A stretch of 28,094 nt of DNA from assembly GCA_900617975.1 (NCBI GenBank), contig UZAE01000264.1, forward strand, positions 1 to 28,094. Reading direction: 5' to 3'. The translations under genes and the position numbers were made by a program. The DNA comes from Rodentolepis nana (lineage: Eukaryota; Platyhelminthes; Cestoda; Cyclophyllidea; Hymenolepididae). Below, one piece after another: positions 9,106 through 21,400 of this stretch (positions are counted from its first letter, which is position 1; each line of letters begins with the position of its first letter). Under the pieces are notes generated by a model. The model searched no databases and had not been told where the DNA came from. It saw nothing but the letters and a program-made list of their open reading frames with translations.

Positions 9106-9787
9106 ATGGCACCTCCGAATGCATTAAGCACAGTTAAATCAGAGGTATCAATCCTGATTACTTCGTTTAGATGCAGTCCTCGCTCCAACTTCCGTCCCTC
9201 GCAAGAAGAGTCGAAGCGAGCCCTTCTAAATAGTCTAGTTACTCTACGAAATACTCTGAATGAGGCCCCAGGTATAAGTTGGACTATTATAACTTTCCCA
9301 TTTAGAGTTAGAATCTCTCAATCCTATTACTTATTTAACACCCTTCCTTGATGTGATCCGATCTGAATCGGCTACTGGTCTAGTAACCGGAATAGCGTTA
9401 TCTTCAGTTGAAAAGTTTCTTGCATATGGACTTCTTGAAGTCCGACCAGGATCTCAAAATGCTTCAGAAAATAGCATTGGAATTGCTATTGGAGCCATTG
9501 CTGAGGCAACTATTCAAGCTCGTTTCATTCGCAGTCGGCCGAGTTCCGATGAGGTTGTTCTCATGAAAATTGTCCATCTTCTTCGAACTCTTCTCCTTAT
9601 TCCTTCAGGAGCTTATCTTTCCAACGAAATGGTTTACGAGATTATTCAGAACGGACTAAGAATATGTTTAGAGACAAAGCTATCCGAATTACTAAGACGA
9701 ACTACAGAACAGTTTCTGGCTTCAATAGTCCAGTTGTTCTTTTCCAGGTTACCTGCTCTTATTTTGTCTGCGGGAACTAACAACCAG
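9106..9787 (+). other. GBF1: GBF1 exons 1-2: DCB domain (residues 1-216)
   Basis: The DCB domain mediates dimerisation and contacts the HUS domain. After removing the 34-bp intron the protein reads [20 protein letters not shown], close to human [40 protein letters not shown] and [20 protein letters not shown] follow, as in the human DCB. Exon 2 ends in phase 0 after Gln216. Confidence 0.9.
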
Positions 9788-12700
9788 GTAAAGCAGACTT
9801 AAGTATTTGACAACAGTAATATCATTTCTGGGTTGAAAATTCCGCATTCTCATACCAACGCTTTTTAATTATACTTCATGTTCCACTTTAAATGTTGCTT
9901 TCATATAGTAATGGCTTCTATTTTGAATTTTGGATAGTTATAACACCCACCTTTGGTACTTATTATCAAATATTAATGCATATATTTACACTGTAACTAA
10001 TGGTTGCGCTTGTATTATTACGTTTATTTTGTTTTTATGCTATTAATTAATTATGTTCCCTTAAAACTGTTAGTATCCCAGACTTTGATATTAATATTTC
10101 CTCTAGAAATTCATGTAACCATTTTAAAATGATGCTAGCTCTTTTATATCAATATGGCCTTTACCTAAGCTTTCATCTTTGACAGTAAGCTAGTATTATA
10201 TGGGTACTCATATTCTGACCCTGCTTTCTTGATTGACTGTGTACCTATTAGGTTGGGATCAGTGCTCCCTGATATTGAAGACACTAATGTTGATCACTGC
10301 GCCACTTACGCAGTTGGCTATTAAATGAAAAATGTTTCGCTTGACCTTCCCCCCGGCCAAAACACCAAATAAATACATGGTTCCACATATGATAATTATT
10401 TTACTGTGTTACTGAGTCGTGAGTAACAATGGAATTTGAGAGGTGTTAAGTCGCCTATATACTAAGACCACTGTGCTGATGTTATTTGATCTTTGAGGGT
10501 CCAGGAAGCATAAATGCACTACTTTTTATCCCTCGAAGTAACACGAAACCTATGCTTTTTTATTGTGTTTGGCTAAACTATCAGAATTTGAGGAATTCGC
10601 GTATGACAATATTATATAAAATTGTATTTGATAAAATAATACTTTTTATCCGATTAAGGCAGACTAAATTAATATGCATTTATGATAACTATGGGAAATT
10701 TTTTTTGTCACTCAGGTAAAATGGGGATGTTTCATACCCGGTTTCGTATGTAATAGTGTTAGACGTCACGTAGTCAACTCCTACGGATAGGCTACATAGC
10801 ACGATTAACTGTTTTGATTAATAGAGGTAAACGGGGAATGGATTCGAGACTTTCTTGCAATAACAATAGTGCTCGGTATGTAATATTTAAATTTTTATTT
10901 CAGGATTTGTAAGTTCTAGTTATTATTCAAAACAGCTTTAAGAGATAATTGTTCTTGCCTCTATCTTTGTGGCCATCTAGACTTGAGGTTTGTTAGCAAA
11001 TCGAACTTTCTATTCCGGACTATCAAGTAAGGGCTTCACCATTAGTGATTACTTATTCTTATGTCTGTTTAATTTGGGTAGGTAATTTTCTTCAGTTGGT
11101 TTTTAAAATACCGTTTATAACGTCAAATATACCAGCATTGCGGCGGAAATGTAAAAATGTATCAACTTCCAGGTCGCGAGTATCATGGAGAAAGTAATTA
11201 CATATCTTTTACTTTTCGCTTCTATGATGTCGCTCTCTACTCAATATGAGTGTTAATGAACGCCTTTATAAATGGGTTCACCGATTACTGACTCATATAT
11301 AGAGGTAAACTCTATATAATATATATCAACCTACCGTTTCACATGCATCGAAGCGGATTTAATTCGTATCATTCGCTTTTAAAGTGCTTCCAACTTGCAA
11401 TAAACAGTATTTGAAATGAAACATTCTTTTTTTTGTTAATAGTTACCTATCGACGAAACATCAGTTCCCGTTAGCCACCGAAGCAGTCAACGAACAGCGA
11501 TTCACCAAGACAACCCTCAACCAACCTCGACAAAATTATCTTCAGACACTGTAGATATTAACCAAATAGAAGAGACTAAAACTGCCGGTAAGTGGTCTCA
11601 CTGTTTGTCATAATATATTGCTTAGAACTGGTAATGTTGATATAACACTGTCATATTTATGATATTGGTGCTCATCGGTGCATATTTAGTGGTGGAAATA
11701 GCATGTATTGTAGTCCGTATTGGTTTAAGTCGAAAAAGGGGAGGGGGTTAATGCGAACTCTTTTATAGGAGCAACTTCAATATGCTTCTTAACCAAGTGC
11801 AATTGGGGTAATGCTTCTCTCATGGTAGTGCTCTTTTAAATATCCCCTTAATTTAATGTAATGGTAGAGCAAAGGGGGGGGGGGTATCTAAACTCTCCCG
11901 TAATATATAAATACAAGCTTAAATTGGCATTGCAAAGTAATACATCACTGATTCGATTGCCAATCCAAAATTTGCGCAATTATTTCAATTGTGAAAGTTT
12001 TACTTCCTTCCTAATAATAATAATAGTTGAAGATTAGAAGTAGTGGAGATCAAACGTCCTCATACAAATAAGCGTCGTAGAGGCCAACTTCTCAGTGGAA
12101 GTCGCATCCAAAATAGCCGACCGATAAAGCCGATTAAGCATCTTAGCAAACTGGAACATTCTGCTGAAGCACCAACAATTCGTTTCTCTTGCGATGAGGG
12201 GAAATTTTGACAAGATCAAAAGCACACCACAAAGAATATGAGATTACTTGCCTTGCATTGAGTAAGAAGATACTTCCTGAGTCATGAGGCCTCAATTTGC
12301 CCAATTTGGTGTGTCCTCATCCACCACTGATGGTGGTATGATATGCTCCCCATGTGAAATTGGTGGCCAACGTAGTAGTTGTAGAGCCCTGGCTAACGAC
12401 GAACGAGGGTTGCCAATAATAAACCAGATGTGTGGTGGCAACAGGATTGGACCTACTGGCACACTTCAAGTTAATGTCAAGACTGGTTGTCAACCAATTC
12501 TTACGACTGCACCTGTGGCAATGTATTTTTAGCCCCTGAACTCCACTCCCCCCGCAGATCTCAACCCAATGGGCTGTTTTGTATGCACTGGACTTTGCGG
12601 CAAACCACAGTAATCACTGTGTCGGTACTACAACAGCACTGCTATTGGTTAGAGTTGAAGCTGCATTTGAGACCTTAGTTTCCGTTTCTTGTCGAGAGAC

Positions 12701-15700
12701 AGTCAAATTTATTCATATTATCATGTAGATGTGTGTTTGCAAGGATACGCCTGAATGGGGTTTGATAACTGAAAGATATTTGTCGAAGTTTCTATATTCG
12801 CTATTTATTCGATTTCGGTCTGTTTAAGTCTATTAATTCCTCCCCCCCCCATACGTTATTAATTCATATTTCGCTTCTATTTTTTGTTGAATGGATCGCT
12901 CACTGATATTCACTTATCCGTTGTAATGGTATAAAATATTCATTGTTGTCGGTTTTGGAACTGCATTTAGTCTTTTTGTTTGGATTCTATAGTCATCGAA
13001 TTATCGCTTCTCTTTCAGGCTCCCTCGAGGCAAATCCACCACGTCGTGATGAAAGCATTTGCAGTCTGGGTGATCACTTAGTGGAAGATCCCCACCAGGA
13101 TCTACTGGCAACTAATCTTTCTAAATCCTCCCAACCCCAATCTCCACTGTCAGCATCTCCCCTTTCGTTCAAAGTAGAAATTGGTGAGGAAGTGGGGGAA
13201 AACCATACCATTGAAGGTTAGTATATCGTGTCGATAAAAATGCAAATCTCAATTATGACTCATAAGAAAAAAATTGTAGTTGTACAATCGTGGGTAAGCT
13301 TCTGAACAAGACAGTTGAACAGTCCAATGCCAGTCGAGGACGACTGTCTTACCCCCCACATTTTAATGTTAGACGCGTAAGGTGCTACACTGCTCAATGG
13401 TTATTCAAAATTTATTGACCAGTTGATTGAGTGGTAAGTTGGTCTTACCATCTCGATTTATTTAATTTCCATTAACCAGGAGGAGCTAGCTAGTACTACT
13501 TAAAATAATTTAAACATGATGGATCTCAGAGGAGTTGAATCGATCATTCTTATTTCTCCCTTTTCAAAGGAGTTTTTATTACGCCAGACTCCGATTTATC
13601 TGATTTCTTGAACACTTGGCAGAGATTGTGTAGGTGTTGAATGGCATATCCTTTGTGTTTTAAGGAGTGACTGCGGGATTTGCTGTTATTCCCGTCATAT
13701 AAGTTCGTTGCTTTCCTTTTCCGTTTTTAGATTTATTTTTTGTACGTTTTAGAGAGTTCACTTTCAGAGGAACAAATCTGTCGCCCATACAACCTGCAAG
13801 CAGTTCATAATCTCTTCGCCTTACTGGTTGATCTTCTGAATCCAGAACAACAGGACAATGTTATCAAAGTCGCTTTGGGTCTTCTAGCAGTAGCTTTTGA
13901 AACTGGAGCTGATTTCCTTCACGCGTGTCCATCGATCCTCCGCTTGGTCGCAACAGACTTGACCAAGTATTTGATGATGCTTCTCTTTCAAGAACGGATA
14001 TCCCTTTTCGCCTCTACTCTCCGCCTCTCCTTTCTTCTATTCGAATCACTTAGGGTTCATTTGAAACTTCAATTGGAAGTTTACTTTCACCGTCTTATAG
14101 CCATTATCTCTCACGACAATGATCGAATCACTTATGAACAGAGGGAAATGGCTCTGGATGCAGTTGTACAGCTTTTCCTTCTACCTGGACTTGCAGCTGA
14201 GATTTACGTAAATTATGATTGTGATCCATACTGCTCGAATCTCTTTGATGATATCACGGAAATGTTGACTAAGAATGCCTATCCGAGTAATAATCGGCTA
14301 TCGGGAATGAATATTCTGGCTTTGGATGCTCTGTTGTCTGTGGTTGATGCCATTGATGTTCAAACTGGGGCGGCGATTGAAGAAGGTGCTCAGGAAGGTG
14401 TTGTAAGTTAACTTTTTAATTTCTAACTCCAAGGTAGAGAGCATGCTTCAATGTTGATAAATTGGAATATTTTTTTGTTTCCGCAGCAAAGTTAGTGGCC
14501 CGGTTAAGTAAAGCAATGAATCTCTGTTGTATAATTCTGTAGAAGTGCTTCACTGCAGCTTTATTTATCTTGTATCTTCTCATTAAGGATCAAGAAACGG
14601 TTTGTCCAAAGTTGAGCCTGTTAGTTAATGAGATGATCACATACTTCAGTCCTGTAAAATCATTCATTTTTTGTTTTTATATTTAGAGTTAAAACATGGG
14701 ACACGTATTGGGAAAAATCATTAGTTTTAAGTTATTGTAAGGACAAAATGAACGAAGGAAGGAAAGGCGACGGTGTATTAAAACTGCGATGGGACTGTGA
14801 TGTTGTTTTCCTCTAGTCACAGTATTAGTCTCATTATCTCTGTTAAAATTCCCTAGTTCATGTGAAACTCTTCATTTTGTTGAAGGGATATTGAGCAACG
14901 ATCACAATCTTCTTATATTTTGACGGTTAGCGAGAATCACCATGATACCAGTGATCCTCTTACTTGATTTAGGTGGGCTCAAATCATCATCAATTCGCCT
15001 TATCATCATGCGTATGAATGAAGAAGGGTTTAAAATTTTAACGGGAAAGCATATAGTGCGTGTACACCTTTAAAGCCTGTGGAGTAAAAAACCTGAGCAT
15101 TATTCTGTAAAATTTATCCGTTATCATCTTCATTTACGCATTTTTTGTAGACCCGTCTAAAATCGTCAAATTGTAGGACTTCAATGCCACGACCAAACCG
15201 TCATTGGAATCCTTCTTCTAATCTCCCAACTCACGATGCTTTAGTTCTCCAAAAGACTCGGAAGAAAGTTCGTCGTTCACTATTCAATCTTTTTCTCTAG
15301 GTCTAAGTTTGAAGTATGCCCACTCACGCACCATTCCTTGTTTTAGCTCCTCATGAACGGTTCTGATCGTTTCAATCTCATGCCCAAAGACGGAATTGCT
15401 TTTCTACAGAAGAATGGTCTTCTCGCCGATCCTCTTGATGCGGTTGAAATGGCTACATTTTTGGCCGAAAATCCTCGGCTGGACAAGAAAATTATTGGCG
15501 AATTCTTGTCCAATCGCAAAAACTCAGATATTCTAGCGGCGTTCGTTCGGTGAGTTTAACTTACACTTTTTCCCAACTGCTGAAGATACGTTTATGACGG
15601 ATTGTCTTTCGATTGCATCGTTTCTCACTTCATTAAGAAGTCCTCTCCCGTCTTACGATTAACGCCCTCTACTTCTAATTGGAATGTCTGCAATATGGTA

Positions 15701-18401
15701 CTAATTAGAATGTCTAATGTGTAAAGCGCCAACCCTGGAGATTCTAGATTACTAGCCCCGTCGTTTTCAAAATTAGTCAGAAGTAAGAACAACTATGTGT
15801 ATTTGACTGCTTTGATGGTTCTAATTACCGTAGTTTTAACCAATGGTTCATGGACAAATGTTGTGGCTTTCTACGCAATACCATAATTTTTTTGTACTTG
15901 AAGGCCGATTCCTTACCATTTTCGGGTATTTCACCTTGGTCACAATCTTTTTAACTTATTTATCTAAACCACGTTGTAGCACTTAATCTTGTGGTGATAT
16001 CAAGTACCCTGCAAAGCCATCGTGCGTCCTCAAATAGTTAATTTTAATTAGTGGGAGAATAATTTCTTAGTGTATGACGTTTACCAAGCCTATCCAACGG
16101 TATCGTAATAATAGGAAACTTGCAATTTTCCAACTCTATTTTGATCAGGATTAATCAGTACAATCAGTCATTCATATCAGTGTGTTAGCACCTTCGAGCA
16201 TCGATTTGCCAAAATTGAACGTTAAATATTGTGCCGAATTTCGAATTATCAAACCATTTGCATATTTAATTTACCTTTTTGATTGTTTGCTATATCAGTC
16301 ATATTCAAGGTTCTTTATGGAATTCAGACTTTCCAACTTTGCTTTGAAATCTTAACTTTATTTATTTATGTCAAATGGCAGGCTTTATGATAGTTATCAT
16401 TAGCTCTTTAGTTGACTTCAGGCTTCACAGAGAGGAGGGAACATCAAAGTGAAAAAAAACGTCGAAAGGGGGGGGGGGGCAGAAGAGCGATTCAAAGGTA
16501 TAAAATAGACAGGCAGAGAAAAGGTAAGATGAGTAGTGTGAAAGTGGTTGAATATGACATACAGTGGGGTCATGGTAGTTTGAAGTGAGAAGTCAACTGC
16601 CGGTTAATAGACCTTTTTGCCGTATGAGTATACGTTGCCCAGGGTGCACCACGTGGAGGTAAGTCTGTCGCACACCCCATAATTACTTTCAATTGAAATA
16701 TTAGCTGATGTTTTGGTCCTTTCTACCCTTTTTTCCTTACTGAAATTTAAGTGATCTAGAAGCGGAAAAAACTGTCATTCTTCTTTTATTTTATTGTACT
16801 TGACGTTGCTACGTTGACTGAGTAGTTTATGTGTGTGTGTGTTCTTATTTGTGATTTGTTCCGATTTCAACTTTTGATGACTGACAAAAGCACAATTTTT
16901 TGGCTTACGTCTTAAAAATGCAGTAATTATTTTGAGTCGCTATAATTTTCAGACTGGCGATTCATATAAACATGACTGTGCAATTGTGCTACATCTGTAG
17001 TCACTTCTTTTTAGGCATTTCAACTTCAAAGGTATTCGGATTGACGAATCACTTCGAACTTACCTTGAAGCTTTCCGTATTCCTGGTGAAGCTCCACTCA
17101 TTCAACACTTGATGGAATCCTTCGCCGAACAGTGGTTTCAAGCCAACGACGGCCCCTTCTTCAACTCTGATGCTGCATTCACTCTTTCATATGCCATTCT
17201 GATGCTCAACACAGATCAACACAACCCCAATTCCCGTCGTCAAAATATACCCATGACGTGTGCAGACTTCAAGAAGAACTTGAAGGGTATGAATGGGGGC
17301 GGAGAATTTGAACCATCTTTGATAGAAGCTATCTACGAGAGTATACGCAATCGAGAGATTGTCATGCCTTCTGAACAGACTGGAGCTGTGAGGGATAACT
17401 ATTTATGGAAAGTAAGCAGTATATCTCTACCCAAATCGTATATCAGTCTCCCCTCCATCATAATCGGAATTCCTTTTGTTTTTAAGTGTTTAGCACGTCG
17501 TAGTTCCCAACCTGGCTTTGCACACTATCTCCACCTACCTCCTGGACATTTCGACTCGGATCTCTTTGTAATGCTTTGGGGTTCCACCGTGGCTGCTCTC
17601 TCTTTTGTACTCGACAAAACAACAGATCCTGCTTTACAGGCGAAAACAATGGCCGGGTTTGTTCGGTGCGCTAGAATTGCAGCTCATTTCCGCCTGACTG
17701 AGGTGTTTGATAATCTCATTATCTCTCTTGCCAAGTTCACTCTTCTCCTAAGTCCAACTGAGGTTTGTTCTTAAATCGCATTGATAGTTTGTTTGCGTCC
17801 ATTTAATTTTGTTAATTCCTCTCTTCTAGAGTCCAGAGACTGTTGGTGTTGCCTTGGGACGCAGTGCAAAGGCACAAATGGCTACGAGGTTGGTGTTTGC
17901 ACTGGCTGCTGCACACGGAGATATGCTTAGAGAGGGGTGGCGTTCCTTATTACTGGATTGTCTACTCAGGCTACTGCACGCCAATCTCTTACCCTCCTTG
18001 GTTCGTTCTCCCCAGTTTTTGCCCTCGAATCTTGCTGGTCCAACGTCAAATTATGGCGTATCGAATGAGAATATGAATGAAACTGGTCGGTAAGTTGAAT
18101 CGCATTAGAATTCCACAAATTATGTGCTAGTTGGATTGTTGTAACTCATTAAATCTCTTACTGTATAATTAGCCAAATTGGCTTTATAGGTCTTTATTTT
18201 ACTTATAACATTTCATTTATCCACGTCGTAGTTTTTATGTCCCCTCTCCAAATTTTGGTCTCGAACCTTCTTAGGTAGATATTTTCCAGAAGGAATACTT
18301 TAACCTAGTTCCTCGCTTGTTAAAGAGCGGAATATACTGTAAAAATACATGGCGACACCGTCTTCTTTCATATTGTGTGCATCCACTGCACAGGTTTCTA
18401 T

Positions 18402-18432
<31 letters not shown>

Positions 18433-21400
18433 ACCCCCCTACCGGACTCCATTAAGATTGTTTTACGCCAATGTACTTAACCACAACAATTAGATTGAAT
18501 GGCGGAGTCCTAGTATTTTTTGCTATTTTTAGAAAGTTGCTCTTCTGCTTTCCCACCTTAAGAGATCGGAGTATCTTAATCTGGCTCATGCATGCAATTC
18601 TGAGATTGGATCTTCTATTCCTTGTATGTCTAATCTATATCCAGATTGAACTTGACTTTATTAAGTTGAAAGGTCAGGCTGGCGTTGTAATTCAGGACGG
18701 GGTTACGTAGTTCTTAACATTGGATTTATTAAGGGGTTGGAAGAAATTTATGAAATTTTGAGTTTTTTTATCCTGAAGCCGTCATTTCTGTACGATTCAA
18801 GTTGCGATTGGCGTCGATTTGCGCACAAGGCCCTCATGACCTCAGTATTATGAACTAAACTGTTATACATGTTTGAATCCTGCATTTTACTCATCACTTT
18901 GTATTCATGAGATAATAGAAAAGGTCATACCCTCAAAGTTGCCTATTTTAAAAGAGTGTTTGGTGGTGCCATTTCCATCTTTGAATTTACAGAGCCAATG
19001 GTTGATATTAGCTGGACTTTGCAATCGGTCTACTTTATCAAATAATGGTTGGAAAATGTTTTATTTTTTTCCAATTTCTATTCTTTTAGTTCTGATCTGG
19101 GTGTCTTGGGCTCATTTTATCACTACTTAACGCTTGGATCCTCATCCAGCTTGGAACCTCAGTCTTCAGAATCACCGTTGGAAGAGCCTCTTGATATTCA
19201 ACAACAAAGCGTTTATTGCTCGGATGAAAATCCCACAACATCTGAACAAGTTCCTCCAAGATGTTTCACCTCAGCGACTGACCTCTTTCGACTTATCGAT
19301 GCCTCAAATGCTTCTGCTTTCATCCTTCCTCAAACAGGTCATGATGATGACTTCACAGCATTTCAAACTGCGAAAGCTGCGGTTGAGGAGTGTCAGATTG
19401 GAGGCTTATTCGAGGAATCAAAGTTTTTGATGTTGGAGTCGCTACAGGAGCTCATTAAGGTATGTACTTTTCTGGTTCCATTTTTCTTTACATATTTAGT
19501 CTCTTGAGCTGAAAATAAGGCTACTGATGCTACAATTCATTACCCACGTTAATGGTACCTGTATTTCCTCCTTAGGCACTCCTCTACGGTTTGACTAATG
19601 GGGGCACAGGTGTAGATGCCTACGATTCTGTTGGCCCGGAAACTCCAATAGGAGGTGAAAGGAGCCAAGTATTCTGCTTAGAGTTGCTTCTTCAGGTCCT
19701 TCTCTACAATCGTGATCGAATTGATCAACTCTGGATGATGGTGTGTGGTGTGCTCGTCGAGATTCTACGAACTGCTCGAGAGCCCACTTGCCTTATTGAA
19801 TGCATCGTAGCGGGAATGCTGAGATTAGCTGTACGCCTACTTAATAGGCAGCAAGAATTGGCAACTCAAGTGAGTTTTGCACTTCTAATCTATTTATTTT
19901 TGTTTTTTTTTTAAATTTCTTAATTTTTTATTTATCTATAAATTAAGGTAATTTATTGAAAACTTTCAGATTTTATGATGCTGGTTGCGAAGGGGTCATC
20001 AGTTGTTGCGATGAATGTTCTCAGGATCACCAGTCTGTTTGAGTAATAGGTGCCCATGTCACCGAATTCAGTATTTAGGACTGAAATTTAACCGCTAAAG
20101 ATGGAAATTAGAGTCTCAAAATAAAGCCGAAAACTAAGATTCGACGATTTGCTTCAGCAGTAACTGATAAGTTTCAGTTAACAATGGTAAACAATTGGTT
20201 ATGGTGATCGGGAAACTGAACTTTAGCAACGCTCATATAACCACCTCTCAATTGGCTAATTCCTCTAAAAACGGACCACTTGTGGACATCAGATTGTTCT
20301 CAAGGCATAATTTGACATTTTTAGCCGAGTCAAACACTTCCGGTGCCATTGTAAATCGATATAATAATATCATAATGATTATTGATACCGTAGACAACAT
20401 TTTGGAACGCATGGATATTTATCTTTCAACATCATAAAGTGTTATTTGATTTTTCGTCAACGTTACTCGAAACTATTTGTTCAGCTGATCTGTTTGTGGC
20501 GTTTCCCACTGTGTCAAGGAGTTAAATATCATGCAGTCTATTGCCTCTTGATGAAATAATGTTAATTATTTATGTCCCTTATATTTCCCATAATACCTTA
20601 TTTCGCATGTAAACTGTTTGTGTACCTAACTTATACGCTACTATCATACAGGAAAGTGCAAGTATACTTCTGGTGGAAATATTTCCTAAGGAATATTAAG
20701 AGATATAAAAAAGAGGACGCCACCATCTTAACATCAAGGTCAATCCTCTCGAGCTGAGTGTGAGTTACTGGCCTCCTACGATGTTCCACACCCTGTATCT
20801 ATGCTAGGTCCTCTGTTGTCATTCGTGTCAACTTAGTCCGAGTATTAAAACGGTTGGTGGCCTTGATGGTACTTTCAGTTAGTTTTCTAATATTTAAATT
20901 ATCTCTTGCTTGGCTTGGAAATATCACATTAAGTTTGTTGCTTTTCATTGGCATAATAAAATGTAGCTTGTTTCTCTAAGCATTAGACTTTAAATAAGTC
21001 AAATAACTGCCAAATGACGCTACTTCGCATGCTATTGACGGTCACTAGACTGAGGGGCTACCCCGTCCGGATGTGAGTCCGTCGAAGTATATCTCAAAAT
21101 TGATTATCATTGGTGTGCGCTATCATTGAATTGCTTGCCAAATTGTATTGAGCAATGCTAGTAAAAAAGTGAAATATGAGAATACGATTTTCAAGCTAGT
21201 GAAGTAATGGAATGCTGCTCCACTCATGTTCTCTGATGATCGGAGCTTTCGTTCGATGTCATTGCAGCGTAGCTTTCATGCAACTGTTTCCAAATTAGCT
21301 TTTCTCACAGCCGATATCTTGCCTAGAACGTAGAGTTGATATTTCTGCGTAATCTAATTCCCATAAAACCCCTTTGAGCTTACTTTTAAAGGGTTTACTG

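Larger units (their letters stand above)
15347..17411 (+). other. GBF1: GBF1 exons 7-8: catalytic Sec7 domain (about residues 590-786)
   Basis: Sec7 is the exchange domain for ARF. It begins at [20 protein letters not shown] and contains [32 protein letters not shown] and [19 protein letters not shown]. The glutamic finger is Glu679 in PGEAP, equivalent to human E794, whose mutation is catalytically dead. The Met of the LMLNTDQHN segment aligns with human M832, where Leu gives brefeldin resistance, so a brefeldin-sensitive type is predicted. Intron 7 splits an Arg codon between the two exons. Confidence 0.95.
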
